64,000 nt of DNA from Meiothermus luteus (GTDB lineage: Bacteria > Deinococcota > Deinococci > Deinococcales > Thermaceae), in NCBI RefSeq assembly GCF_003574085.1, contig NZ_QWKZ01000001.1, positions 1 to 64,000 on the forward strand, written 5' to 3'. Below the pieces are notes generated by a model, which made no database searches, was not told the DNA's origin, and saw only the letters and a program-made list of their open reading frames with translations. This document shows, piece after piece, positions 1 to 8,108 of the stretch (the stretch's first letter is position 1; each line of letters starts with the position of its first letter). A program made the position numbers and the translations under genes.

Positions 1-29
1 CAATACAATATTGTCGTCAGGAGGTAAAA

Positions 30-245
30 ATGGAAAAGGTTTTTGTCTGTCCAGATCTGCGCACCGGCGAGAAGCTTGCGGAGTTGCTCTACCTGGGCTT
101 CAAAGCAGGTGGACTCGTCGAATGGGAAGGAGACCAGGGTTGGCTCAAGCCCGCCTATAGGATCACTTTCCGCAGTGAAGCCCTTCAACGGGGTTTTGTG
201 GAGTTTGTGAGGGCTCTCTTCCCTTCGGTCGTCATCCTCGACTAA
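30..245 (+). CDS. Small hypothetical protein (71 aa)
   Basis: I do not recognise this family. The start is set by a strong AGGAGG leader 6-7 bases before the ATG. The protein is a mixed alpha/beta 71 residues without Cys pairs, signal peptide or membrane segment. A 10-bp palindrome, ACAATATTGT at 5-14, lies just ahead and could be an operator. A strong terminator hairpin follows, so the gene probably ends a transcription unit that begins before the window. Confidence 0.6.
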   Translation: MEKVFVCPDLRTGEKLAELLYLGFKAGGLVEWEGDQGWLKPAYRITFRSEALQRGFVEFVRALFPSVVILD

Positions 246-263
246 CCCTTCCGTCCTTCTTTG

Positions 264-304
264 CCTTCCGAGGATAATCCTTTTCCTTGGGAGGTTCTTT
301 TTTT
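264..304 (+). terminator. Rho-independent terminator with an 11-nt loop ending TCCTTTT
   Basis: A 10-bp stem (264-273 with 285-294, two wobble pairs) encloses loop ATAATCCTTTT and is followed by TTC and a run of T. The same architecture recurs at 15419-15458 with compensatory stem changes. Confidence 0.7.
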
Positions 305-318
305 GCACAGAGTGTACC

Positions 319-777
319 CTAGCGCAGCAGGCGCGGATCGAGGAAGAGCGGCTGGGGTTCGCCGGTGCGCACCTCCCTCATCGCGGGGTGGCGGGGGTTG
401 AGCAGCAGGTTGAACTCCACCGGCACCACCGCCGAGGGAACCCGCAGGGCCAGCGAGCGCAGGCTCAGGGCCCACTCGAGACCCAGAGCCTGGGTGGACT
501 CGGGGTAGGGCTCGGGCAACTGCCGCCAGTCGGGGGGCAGTTCGCTCAGCTCCTCGACGTGGGGATCGGGGATCTCCACCTCGATGGCTGCGAACGCGGT
601 CAGGTGAGCCCGGTCGTCCACGTGAACCAGCACCTCCAGGATGCCGGTGGAGAGGTGTTCGGCCAGGTACACCACCGGGACCCCGAGGCGGTTCCAGCGT
701 CCGGGGCTCTTGGCTGCCCCTTCCCCGGTGAAGGCGGTGTGGGCGTAGCTGCGCGAGGCGATGCGCCAGGCCCTCAC
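319..777 (-). CDS. RES-domain toxin (ParT/MbcT type)
   Basis: A 152-residue RES protein. Family members degrade or ADP-ribosylate using NAD+ and act as toxins paired with Xre/ParS antitoxins. Visible hallmarks are the N-terminal 'WRIASRSYAHTAFTGEGA' segment, the conserved 'GRWNRLG..VVYLAEHLSTGILEVLVH' region and the central Glu. The length is normal for the family. Its ATG overlaps the stop of the upstream antitoxin gene (ATGA), indicating translational coupling in one leftward operon. Whether it destroys NAD+ or modifies a protein cannot be told from sequence. Confidence 0.88.
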   Translation of the reverse strand: MRAWRIASRSYAHTAFTGEGAAKSPGRWNRLGVPVVYLAEHLSTGILEVLVHVDDRAHLTAFAAIEVEIPDPHVEELSELPPDWRQLPEPYPESTQALGLEWALSLRSLALRVPSAVVPVEFNLLLNPRHPAMREVRTGEPQPLFLDPRLLR

Positions 778-1172
778 GTCACCAGGCCGTCCTCCAGGCG
801 GCCCAGGAGGTGCTCCACCGCCTGGGAGCCAGGTTCAGTGTCCAGGTACGCGAGGGGGCTCGAGCCGTGCAGGAACACCTTGGGGCTGTTCATCCAGGAG
901 GCCGCCAGCTGGGGCGAGCCGAAGAGCTCCTCGGCACGGCGCAGCAGGTAGATCACCCGGTACAGGCGGTTGGACTGCTCCCGGTTCAGGCGTCCCAGGC
1001 CCTTGTAGCGGTGGAGGCTGCTCCTGGGGATGCCCGCTGCCTCCAGCACCTCCTGCTGATCCAGACCGTAGCGCCGGGCCACCTCGGGGATGAGTTCCAC
1101 CGGCAGCCCCTCCCGGACGCTCGCCACGTCAGTGGGTGAGCCGTCGAAGCGGAGGGGGAGCACTGTTCCCAT
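774..1172 (-). CDS. Xre/ParS/MbcA-type antitoxin
   Basis: A 132-residue antitoxin: an N-terminal HTH-like region ('LDQQEVLEAAGIPRSSLHRYKG') and a C-terminal DUF2384-type toxin-binding region ('AEELFGSPQLAASWMNSPKVFLHGSSPLAYLDTEPG'), as in partners of RES toxins. It lies directly upstream of the RES gene with a 4-base overlap. I chose the ATG at 1172 over the one at 1181 because the promoter -10 ends only 7 bases upstream of 1172, implying a leaderless mRNA starting at this ATG. It probably represses its own promoter. Confidence 0.85.
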   Translation of the reverse strand: MGTVLPLRFDGSPTDVASVREGLPVELIPEVARRYGLDQQEVLEAAGIPRSSLHRYKGLGRLNREQSNRLYRVIYLLRRAEELFGSPQLAASWMNSPKVFLHGSSPLAYLDTEPGSQAVEHLLGRLEDGLVT

Positions 1173-1179
1173 ATGGGAC

Positions 1180-1208
1180 ATTATGGCGTTCCACCTTGAA
1201 CAAGTCAA
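1180..1208 (-). promoter_or_regulatory. Sigma-70-type promoter of the Xre-RES operon, probably leaderless
   Basis: On the minus strand, TTGACT (1208-1203), a 17-base spacer, CATAAT (1185-1180), then 7 bases to the ATG at 1172. The palindrome CCCATATGGG overlaps the start and may be the autorepression site. Confidence 0.75.
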
Positions 1209-1396
1209 CGCTCCAGCCCCAGCCTCCTCGCCGCCCGCAGGGTGCGGGGGGCCTGGGAGAGATCGGCCTCGAGGTAGTCCCGCCCCCGGCGGAAGCGGGC
1301 GTCTTCCCCGTAGCGCTTCGCCAGCACCCGGAAGTAGTCCGCGCTGAAGTGCAGGAAGGCGGTGGCCGCCTCCCCATCGAAAGACAACCAACCCGT
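1205..1396 (-). pseudogene. 3' fragment of an unidentified gene, cut by the iscB element
   Basis: The minus strand encodes about 63 coding-like residues ending '...DYLEADLSQAPRTLRAARRLGLER' with a normal stop. Upstream of about 1396 the protein-like composition ends where the iscB-associated structured region begins. I infer a gene truncated at its 5' end by that insertion. The family is not recognised. Confidence 0.4.
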
Positions 1397-1397
1397 A

Positions 1398-1721
1398 AGT
1401 CCTGACTGCGCGGCGCACAGGCAGGTCGTAGACCCCATGGCTGAAGCCAGGGGCTTGGAGCCCGTCTATGACGAGGCCAAGCGATGGAGCCCATGGACAA
1501 GGCGCTGATGTCGCTACGTTGCGAACAGGTTCAAGACCCACTCCGGGGTGCTTCCCCAGCCCCGGACCCTGGCAGTCCCGGTTGCAGACAAGCTTTGGGG
1601 TGTGCGCGAAACGGATCGGGACGTGCACCGGTTCGCAACATGGCCGAGGGGAGCGGTACGGGAGCGTCCGCCCATATCCGTCACCAGCCCCGTAAGGGGT
1701 CCCGAAAGGGAAGGAGAAAAC
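1398..1721 (+). ncRNA. omega-RNA (HEARO)-like leader of iscB
   Basis: IscB nucleases use a roughly 200-300-nt structured RNA (omega-RNA, known earlier as HEARO) encoded immediately upstream of the ORF. This stretch has no coding potential and is rich in pairings: GCTTGG/CCAAGC (about 1455-1485), a 9-bp long-range pairing GTTGCGAAC (1518-1526) with GTTCGCAAC (1631-1639), and two tight hairpins, CCCCGTAAGGGG and TCCCGAAAGGGA, just before the ribosome-binding site and iscB ATG. The assignment rests on position and structure. A guide, if any, would lie at the 5' end near 1398. Confidence 0.55.
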
Positions 1722-1817
1722 ATGGTTTTCGTGCTGGACAAAAGAAAAAAGCCGCTCATGCCTTGCAGCGAGAAGCGTGCTCGGTTCCTGCTCACCCGAG
1801 GCCGGGCGTTTGTAGTT
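1722..1817 (+). pseudogene. iscB: IscB, truncated after the PLMP domain
   Basis: After the leader GGAG, ATG opens a frame whose first 32 residues are the IscB hallmark PLMP domain ('MVFVLDKRKKPLMP', 'SEKRARFLLTRGRA'). The next expected residues are missing: homology stops at about 1817 and unrelated, AT-richer sequence follows. The RuvC and HNH nuclease domains are absent, so the protein cannot cut DNA. IscB proteins are IS200/IS605-associated RNA-guided nucleases, ancestral to Cas9. This is a relic at the left edge of the cargo cluster. Confidence 0.8.
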
Positions 1818-1861
1818 CTACCTATATTGTTAAGAGTCCCGAGTCATCTAAATTCGAGGCT

Positions 1862-3262
1862 ATGCTGGAAGTTAACCGCCGATGCAACAGCATCGAAGAG
1901 CTCAGGCATGACCCTGAGCTTCTTGATAGTCCAGTCGGTCGTGTTTTTCCGGGCGTGAATCATTCACTCCGGGCGGTTCGCCCCGACCTACCCCCAACTT
2001 CAGCAGATATCGTGATTATTGGAGGCGGGATTATTGGCAGCGGCATAGCCTGCCACCTCTGGCACGTACCCAGCCTGCGGCGCCGGATGATCCTGCTGGA
2101 GAAACACTCCTTCCTCGCTGGGCAGTTCTTCCAGGCCATGAACGCCACCGGGCAAAGGGTCATGCGCAGCCCCTACGAGCACCACATCGCCCCGGACGGC
2201 GACATGCAGATGCTAGACTTCGCTCGTCTTCACCTCGACCAGTTGACGTCGCTCGAGCGCGAGCAGGTCTGGCTGGGCCTCTCGGGCCAGCGCGCCGTAG
2301 TCCCGCTCGACGTGTTCATCGGCCACTCGACCCACATGATCGGGGTACATCAGCTCCGCAAGATCGCCTACCGCGCGCGGGTAATCTCGGTTAGACCTGA
2401 CCCGGGGCGGGACGGATATCTGATCGCTACCGCCGAGGGGCCGGTCATCCGGGCCAAGACAGTCATCCTGGCAGCGGGCAACCGCGAGGCTGTGTGGCCG
2501 CAGGTTTTCTCGGAGGCTGCCCGCCGCTATCCCGCGCAGGTGTGTTCGGTATACGCGAAGCCAGCGCTCAACCCGGGCCAGACGATCGCCGTCGTCGGTA
2601 GTGGGCTCAGCGCGGCCCACACCATCCTCCGGGCGCTCGAGGCCGGAGCACGGCCCGTGTGGATCCTACGCCGCGAGGAGCGTTACCGGTGTGCCGATTT
2701 CGACACGGCTTATTTCCGAACGGAGGGTATTGCGCGGTTCCGGCGGCTGCCTAGCCTGGCCCGGAAGGTCGGTACGTTGCTGGAGGAATCCCGTGGCAGC
2801 ATCATGCTGGAGTTCCTGCCGCGGCTGGGCAGCCTAGAAGAAGCGGGCGTCTTACGGGTTCACCGTCATGCCACGGTGTTGGCTGTCCGAGCATCAGCCA
2901 GCGGCCGCCTCGAACTCAACCTGTCATCGGGCGCCGATGAGCATGTGGACTTGGTGATTTTGGCGACCGGCCTATCCCCTGACACGCAGCTTCTGCCGGA
3001 TGAGGTCGAGCTCCTCGCCGATCGTTACCCGGTCCTGGAGGACGGCACGCTTGAGGTCAGCGGCCACCCAGGCCTCTTCGCAGCCGGGCCACTGGCCTCT
3101 TTGACGCTTGGTCCCGCCGCCAAGAACGTGGATGGGGCTAGGCTGGCCGCACAAGTGATCATCCCGGCACTCATTGAAAAATTCAGTGGCAGCCGTCCAG
3201 CTTCCTTCACGGTTCGGGGGAATTTCGCCGTCAGTTTCCCGCTGAAGGCAGGTGTGCGATGA
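1862..3262 (+). CDS. FAD/NAD(P)-binding oxidoreductase (flavin N-hydroxylase / thioredoxin-reductase-like fold)
   Basis: A 466-residue two-dinucleotide-binding flavoprotein. An FAD Rossmann motif 'IVIIGGGIIGSG' lies near residue 45, a second NAD(P) motif 'IAVVGSGLSAAHT' near 245, and the 'LVILATG' motif near 360. The arrangement resembles lysine/ornithine N-hydroxylases and related monooxygenases, but the substrate is unknown. The frame stays open further 5' into the iscB relic; I use ATG 1862 because family-like sequence begins shortly after it. There is no clear Shine-Dalgarno, so the start is uncertain. First gene of the cargo cluster; the next gene overlaps it by 4 bases. Confidence 0.75.
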   Translation: MLEVNRRCNSIEELRHDPELLDSPVGRVFPGVNHSLRAVRPDLPPTSADIVIIGGGIIGSGIACHLWHVPSLRRRMILLEKHSFLAGQFFQAMNATGQRVMRSPYEHHIAPDGDMQMLDFARLHLDQLTSLEREQVWLGLSGQRAVVPLDVFIGHSTHMIGVHQLRKIAYRARVISVRPDPGRDGYLIATAEGPVIRAKTVILAAGNREAVWPQVFSEAARRYPAQVCSVYAKPALNPGQTIAVVGSGLSAAHTILRALEAGARPVWILRREERYRCADFDTAYFRTEGIARFRRLPSLARKVGTLLEESRGSIMLEFLPRLGSLEEAGVLRVHRHATVLAVRASASGRLELNLSSGADEHVDLVILATGLSPDTQLLPDEVELLADRYPVLEDGTLEVSGHPGLFAAGPLASLTLGPAAKNVDGARLAAQVIIPALIEKFSGSRPASFTVRGNFAVSFPLKAGVR

Positions 3263-3720
3263 CCCAGCACCGGTCAGGCGCTTACTACCTCCCCGAGGAA
3301 GAGTTGGAGCGCGCCATGGTACTCATGCGCTACGGAACGTCCGAGCTCCACGCGGTCTTCGGGCTCTGCCACGTCGCCCAGGATCTGACCGCACAGCTGT
3401 GCTGGATCGAACGCGCAAGCCATAGCGAGCGGGCTGCTGAGCTGTTGGAGGATCTGGAGGCAGAGGGGCAGCGCGAGGCCGACAGCCTGATCCAGCTCTT
3501 GAAGTCCGCAATCTGTGAGGAATGGGGCTACTGCAGGCGCCGTGTGACGGATGGGCTCGGCGATCCCCGCCGCCTGGTTCAAGAGCTTTCCCGCCTCATT
3601 TACAACTACTTATGCTTAGACGAAAAGGGGGTGAGAGCCGTAGATCGATCTTGGGTACTCCTGGCAGCGGTAGTGCTTGCGAGATCAGACTTGGGAAAAC
3701 TCTGCCGCTGTGCGGGTTGA
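3259..3720 (+). CDS. Hypothetical protein in the oxidoreductase/exporter cluster (153 aa)
   Basis: Not recognised. It is predicted mostly helical, with Cys residues scattered (four after residue 50) but no clear metal motif. The ATG overlaps the flavoprotein stop (ATGA), so the two are translationally coupled and may act together. Codon use matches the flanking cluster genes and shows fewer CTCGAG pairs than the plasmid backbone. Confidence 0.6.
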   Translation: MTQHRSGAYYLPEEELERAMVLMRYGTSELHAVFGLCHVAQDLTAQLCWIERASHSERAAELLEDLEAEGQREADSLIQLLKSAICEEWGYCRRRVTDGLGDPRRLVQELSRLIYNYLCLDEKGVRAVDRSWVLLAAVVLARSDLGKLCRCAG

Positions 3721-3766
3721 GAGGAGTTAGGGTCTAGGTTTCCTTGCAGACACGACGGAGGGAAAG

Positions 3767-4423
3767 ATGCTGAGGTCGAAGGACTTGCACATGGCGGCTA
3801 CCATCGACATGGAGAGCCGCACCATCATGGTCTCAGGGGCGATTGATGTCAACCGGGTCACTATCGTCATGCGGGTGCCGATCCCGGAGCCCGGGGAATA
3901 CACGCTGGTCAAGGCGGAGACCAACCTGACCGATGAGCCCTGGCTGTGCTGGCAGATCACCCTCGGAGAAGGGGTTTCGCTCCCGCTGCAAAACCCTACG
4001 AATCTGCTGCTTTCGCGCCAATTCCGCAAGGCCAAGTACCTGGCGGACCGGGGCGCGATCCTTTTCTGGGATGGCGAGGTCCGTCCGGGCGACGCCATCT
4101 TCAAGATGGCGCGGCTGAACATCTCCGGCAACTACATGATCCTGTCGCATAACCGCGGGGGGTTAACCGACGGCATCTTTGACGAAGACGAGGACGAGTC
4201 CGACGATACCGGGCTTGAGCAGGACACCCCGCGGATCGACCTGCCCGGGGCCTTGGACCGCTACTACGAGCACATCACGAGGCACGGCTTCGGTGACGAT
4301 CTGCCCAAGATTGAGGTCGAAACACCGGTAAGGATCGTGCAGCCTGGGGAAATCGACATCCTCTCCTTCACGAACCTCCCCCAAGCCCATTCGGGCGGCA
4401 TCCGGCCGCGGGAGCGAGCCTGA
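3767..4423 (+). CDS. Hypothetical protein with an acidic tract (218 aa)
   Basis: Not recognised. The N-terminal 130 residues look beta-rich, a highly acidic stretch (DEDEDESDD) sits near residue 145, and the C-terminus is short and basic. A GGAGGG leader precedes the ATG; a downstream Met in the same frame (residue 9) is an alternative start. It lies between the flavoprotein pair and the exporter and ends just before a terminator-like hairpin, so it closes the first transcription unit of the cluster. Confidence 0.6.
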   Translation: MLRSKDLHMAATIDMESRTIMVSGAIDVNRVTIVMRVPIPEPGEYTLVKAETNLTDEPWLCWQITLGEGVSLPLQNPTNLLLSRQFRKAKYLADRGAILFWDGEVRPGDAIFKMARLNISGNYMILSHNRGGLTDGIFDEDEDESDDTGLEQDTPRIDLPGALDRYYEHITRHGFGDDLPKIEVETPVRIVQPGEIDILSFTNLPQAHSGGIRPRERA

Positions 4424-4445
4424 AGGAGTGCTGGTGCCGTTCAGA

Positions 4446-4470
4446 GGAGGCCTTATGGCCTCCGCTTTTG
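4446..4470 (+). terminator. Terminator-like hairpin inside the cargo cluster
   Basis: Perfect 7-bp stem GGAGGCC / GGCCTCC with loop TTAT, followed by GCTTTTG. It sits between the acidic protein gene and the ABC ATPase gene and probably limits, rather than abolishes, read-through. Confidence 0.6.
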
Positions 4471-4486
4471 TAGGATCAGCCGGCTT

Positions 4487-5473
4487 ATGATTGTCCTGGA
4501 GGGGGTTTCCAAACGCTACCGGGTGCTCGAGCCCGGGCGTGGCCTCGGGGGCTTCGTGCGGAGCCTGGTGAAGCCGCGTTACCGGGAAATTACCGCCCTG
4601 GACAACATCAGCCTCACCGTCCCGCAGGGGCAGGTGGTCGGCTACATCGGACCCAACGGGGCAGGCAAGTCCACAACCATCAAGATCATCGCGGGGATCG
4701 TCCGCCCCTCGGCGGGTCGGGTTGTTGTGGCGGGCCGAGACCCGTTCCGCCAGCGCACCGCCCACCAGCTGGAACTCGGGGTGGTGATGGGCCACCGCAC
4801 CCGGCTTTTCTGGGACCTGCCGGTGCTGGAGTCGCTCCGCTACCACGCCAAGGTGTATCGCCTCAGCCAGAGTGGATTGGATCAGCGCATCGGTGCCATG
4901 GCCCGGCAATTCGGCATCGAGGGGTTGCTCTCGCAGCCGGTACGCCAGCTGAGCCTTGGACAGCGCGTCCGGTGCGACTTGGCCCTCGCCTTCCTCCACC
5001 ACCCCAGGGTGCTCCTGCTCGATGAGCCTACCATCGGCCTGGACTTCGACAGCAAGGCGTTGCTGCGGTCCGCTATCCGTCAGGTGGCCTCTGATCTACA
5101 GACGACCGTCATCCTGACGTCGCACGACTTGGACGATGTTGAAGCCTTGAGCGATCGTATCGTCCTGCTCGACGAGGGCCGAGTCCTCTACGACGGAACC
5201 CTCCGACAACTCCGAGCCCAGCACGGCGTACTCCCCGAGCTCCGGCTAAGGCTCGAAGCCGGGGCGGATCAGGTGCGCGCTTGGCTTGAGGGGCTGGGCG
5301 GAGTACGGGAGGTCTACACCCACGACGGCTGGGTGTGCGTCGCCCATGAGGGGGGAGGAGCCCCTGCGGCTGTGCTTGCGCGCCTTCTTCCACAAACCCC
5401 GGTCAGGGAGATGACCACCCACGAACCCTCGATCGAGGAGGTACTCCGGCGGGTCTACCGGGGAGCAAGGTAG
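4487..5473 (+). CDS. ABC-2 exporter ATP-binding protein
   Basis: A 328-residue NatA-like ATPase that would power an exporter made with the two following membrane proteins. Walker A GPNGAGKST is at about 59-67, the signature is 'LSLGQR', Walker B is 'RVLLLDEP', and the H-loop is 'ILTSHD'. The C-terminal ~90 residues form the regulatory extension seen in the COG4586-type subgroup. The gene is separated from the first permease gene by 2 bases. Substrate unknown; the context suggests efflux of the product made by the neighbouring oxidoreductases. Confidence 0.9.
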   Translation: MIVLEGVSKRYRVLEPGRGLGGFVRSLVKPRYREITALDNISLTVPQGQVVGYIGPNGAGKSTTIKIIAGIVRPSAGRVVVAGRDPFRQRTAHQLELGVVMGHRTRLFWDLPVLESLRYHAKVYRLSQSGLDQRIGAMARQFGIEGLLSQPVRQLSLGQRVRCDLALAFLHHPRVLLLDEPTIGLDFDSKALLRSAIRQVASDLQTTVILTSHDLDDVEALSDRIVLLDEGRVLYDGTLRQLRAQHGVLPELRLRLEAGADQVRAWLEGLGGVREVYTHDGWVCVAHEGGGAPAAVLARLLPQTPVREMTTHEPSIEEVLRRVYRGAR

Positions 5474-5475
5474 AG

Positions 5476-6267
5476 ATGATCCCTTATACCGCCAACCTCC
5501 GTGTCGGATTTCAGCTGGCCCTCGCATACCGTAGAGCGGCCGCGGTCTGGGTCGTCGGAGAGCTGGCGCTCCTGGTGGCATTTTACTTTTTGTGGCGCGC
5601 GGTTTTCCTTTCCGTACCCGCAGGGTCATTTGCGGATCGGGACTTCGCTGCTTTCTACTTGTACTTATTGACCGCGCGACTCGCAGCGCGATTCACCGGC
5701 GGGCCTGCCTGGGGGTTCTTTGCCCAGCGCGTCCGTGTGGGAACCGTTGTGTACGACTTGGTACAGCCGGTCGAACTGGAGTATGCCCTCCTAGCCCGGT
5801 GGTTAGGGCAGAAGGCCGGACAGTTGGTCATGGCGCTGCCGGCCTACGCCACCGCAGCGTTCGTCTCCGGGGCCTGGAGCGCTGGCGAGTGGCGGTTGGG
5901 GTGGTTCTTCCTGAGCCTGGTGGTGGGTTTTGCCTGTGCCTACTTTTTCGAGTTCTTGATGAGCCTCTCGGCTTTCTACACTAGCGCGCAGCAGGGGATC
6001 AACGAAGCCAAGGCCCTGGTCGTGGCGCTCCTGAGCGGGGCATTTTTCCCCATTGACCTGCTGCCGGATCGCTACGCCCTTCTAGCCAGTCTGCTGCCTT
6101 TCCAGGCCTTTATCTACCTTCCTGCGCGCATGCTGCAGCCGTCCATGCCGGAGAGCGAGATCTTCCGCGGACTGGCGGTGCAGCTGTTCTGGCTCCTGGT
6201 GCTTGCTGCAAGCTCCCGCTTCCTCCTCGGACGAGTACGCCAGCGGTTCAACGTGCAAGGAGGATAA
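5476..6267 (+). CDS. ABC-2 family permease, first subunit
   Basis: A 263-residue membrane protein with about six hydrophobic segments (for example residues 20-45, 100-125, 140-165, 175-200 and 230-250), typical of ABC-2/DUF990 permeases that pair with COG4586-type ATPases. Its start follows the ATPase stop by two bases and its stop TAA abuts the next ATG. It should form the heterodimeric channel with the next gene product. Confidence 0.85.
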   Translation: MIPYTANLRVGFQLALAYRRAAAVWVVGELALLVAFYFLWRAVFLSVPAGSFADRDFAAFYLYLLTARLAARFTGGPAWGFFAQRVRVGTVVYDLVQPVELEYALLARWLGQKAGQLVMALPAYATAAFVSGAWSAGEWRLGWFFLSLVVGFACAYFFEFLMSLSAFYTSAQQGINEAKALVVALLSGAFFPIDLLPDRYALLASLLPFQAFIYLPARMLQPSMPESEIFRGLAVQLFWLLVLAASSRFLLGRVRQRFNVQGG

Positions 6268-7065
6268 ATGACCCACTACCTCGCCCTCGCGCTGGCCGCC
6301 CTGAGGCTGCAATTCGCGACCTGGAAGCAGTACCGGGTGGACTATACCGCTGGCGTGCTCACCGTGCTCCTGGAGCAGGCCCTGACCCTGGTGCTTTTCT
6401 CCGTCATCTTCACACACGTGCCGCAAGTCCGCGGCTGGACCTTCCCCGAGATGCTCGTGCTTTACGGGTTGAACCGAATGGCGCTCGGCCTTGCCGACAC
6501 TCTGGGGGAGAGCCTATGGTGGGTCGGCAGCTACGCCCAGGACGGCAGCCTGCTGCTCTACAAGCTCCGTCCGCTCGGGGTACTCTTCCAGCTCCTCACT
6601 GAGCGGATCCACTTCGAGCGGATTTCAGGATGCCTGACCGGGCTGATCCTGGTCCTCCATGGAGCGTCCGCGGCCGGGGTGGAATGGACTGCCGGTAAGG
6701 TTGCCACGGTCCTCTTATTTGTTCTCCTGGGCGCGTTCATCTATCTCGGGCTCATGATCCTGGGGGCTGCCGTAGCCATGCGGGTCATCGGCAGTTTGGA
6801 CGCCATCACGACCTTGTGGAGCTTAACCGAGTTCGCCAAGTACCCGCTTCCCATCTTCGGTCGAACCGGGGCCTTTCTCCTGACGTTCGTCGTCCCGCTG
6901 GCGCTGACCGGCTATGTTCCTGCCGCTCTCCTGCTCGACGAGCACACACGCACAGCAGGCACCATCGCCCTTGCCGAGGCTTTGGTCGCTGCCGGCGCGT
7001 TCTTCGGCTTGTGCCTGCTGGCGTGGTCGTGGGCCCTCCGCGCTTATGAGGGGACTGGGAACTGA
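6268..7065 (+). CDS. ABC-2 family permease, second subunit
   Basis: A 265-residue membrane protein of the same type, with six likely transmembrane helices and the 'FPEMLVLYGLNRMA' region common in this family. It starts immediately after the preceding permease with a GGAGG leader inside that gene's 3' end. Together with the ATPase it makes a complete three-gene exporter. Confidence 0.85.
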   Translation: MTHYLALALAALRLQFATWKQYRVDYTAGVLTVLLEQALTLVLFSVIFTHVPQVRGWTFPEMLVLYGLNRMALGLADTLGESLWWVGSYAQDGSLLLYKLRPLGVLFQLLTERIHFERISGCLTGLILVLHGASAAGVEWTAGKVATVLLFVLLGAFIYLGLMILGAAVAMRVIGSLDAITTLWSLTEFAKYPLPIFGRTGAFLLTFVVPLALTGYVPAALLLDEHTRTAGTIALAEALVAAGAFFGLCLLAWSWALRAYEGTGN

Positions 7066-7100
7066 GAGCCAACCTGCGGCGATAGCGGTGGGGGTGCTTA

Positions 7101-8075
7101 ATGGGCATGAGGTATCGCAAGGTCGGTAAGTGGGGCCTTCAGGTCTCCGAGATCGCCCTGGGTGCCTGGGCCAGCTTCGGAGATTGCGTGAAGGATGTGG
7201 GCGAGGTCAAGAAGATCGTGTGTCTGGCCTACGAGTCCGGCGTCAACTTCTTCGATAACGCGGACACCTATGCGAACGGATGCGCTGAAGAACTCATGGG
7301 CAGCGTGCTCGCCGAGTACCCACGCAGCACCCTCGTCCTCGCCTCGAAGGCGGGATGGCCTGTGTCCGGGTGTCCCAATAGCCAGGGCCTCTCCCGCAAG
7401 CACCTGCGCGCCTCTCTGCAGGCCAGCCTTCAAAGGCTACGAACGGATTATCTGGATATCTACTTTGCTCACCGCCACGACCCGGATGTACCCCTCGAGG
7501 AGATTGTCACGACCATGAGCGCGTTCGTTGATCAGGGGCTTATCCTCTACTGGGGAACCAGCGAGTGGCCTGTCGCACGGCTGGCGGGTGCATGCGAGTT
7601 TGCCAGGGCGAATGGGCTGCATCCACCTATCTGCGAGCAGGTTGACTACTCGATCCTTTACAGGAAGCGGTGGGAAAACACCCTGGCGCCGGAGGCGGAG
7701 CCGCTCGGATTGGGCTTGATGGCCACGAGCCCGTTGGCGATGGGGGTGCTCACCGGGAAGTACGACGACGGGATCCCCCCCGGTAGCCGGTTGGCCCGGC
7801 ATAAGGTGCTGAAGGAAGCTCTGCTGACGCCTCACAACCTCGCTCGTGTGCGGGAATTGGCGGCGGTCGCTGCCGAGCACGGAATGACCCGGGCTCAGCT
7901 CGCGCTAGCTTGGGTTTTGCGACGCAAGGAGCTTTCATGCGCCATCGTGGGAGCCACCGGGATAGGGCAGCTTCAGGAAAACCTTGGTGCGGCCGGGGTA
8001 GTGCTCGCACCCGAGGCCGTGGCACAGATCGAGCGGATTATAGGTGGCAAAAGCTCAACCGCGAGCACCACTTGA
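7101..8075 (+). CDS. Aldo/keto reductase (KCNAB/YghZ-like)
   Basis: A 324-residue TIM-barrel, NADPH-dependent carbonyl reductase. The catalytic tetrad is visible: Asp and Tyr in 'NFFDNADTYANG' (about 50-60), Lys in 'VLASKAG' and His in 'YFAHRHDPD'. The coenzyme-binding end 'AIVGATGIGQLQENLGA' is intact. Normal length. Two Met codons (7101 and 7107) could start it. It probably reduces a carbonyl in the compound handled by this cluster. Confidence 0.88.
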   Translation: MGMRYRKVGKWGLQVSEIALGAWASFGDCVKDVGEVKKIVCLAYESGVNFFDNADTYANGCAEELMGSVLAEYPRSTLVLASKAGWPVSGCPNSQGLSRKHLRASLQASLQRLRTDYLDIYFAHRHDPDVPLEEIVTTMSAFVDQGLILYWGTSEWPVARLAGACEFARANGLHPPICEQVDYSILYRKRWENTLAPEAEPLGLGLMATSPLAMGVLTGKYDDGIPPGSRLARHKVLKEALLTPHNLARVRELAAVAAEHGMTRAQLALAWVLRRKELSCAIVGATGIGQLQENLGAAGVVLAPEAVAQIERIIGGKSSTASTT

Positions 8076-8108
8076 CCACCTACTGTCCTTATCGGAGTTG
8101 GCGACGGT

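Noticed and set aside
1484-1861. N-terminal extension of the flavoprotein frame
   Set aside because: It overlaps the omega-RNA-like region and the iscB relic and has no flavoprotein similarity; the real start is probably near 1862.
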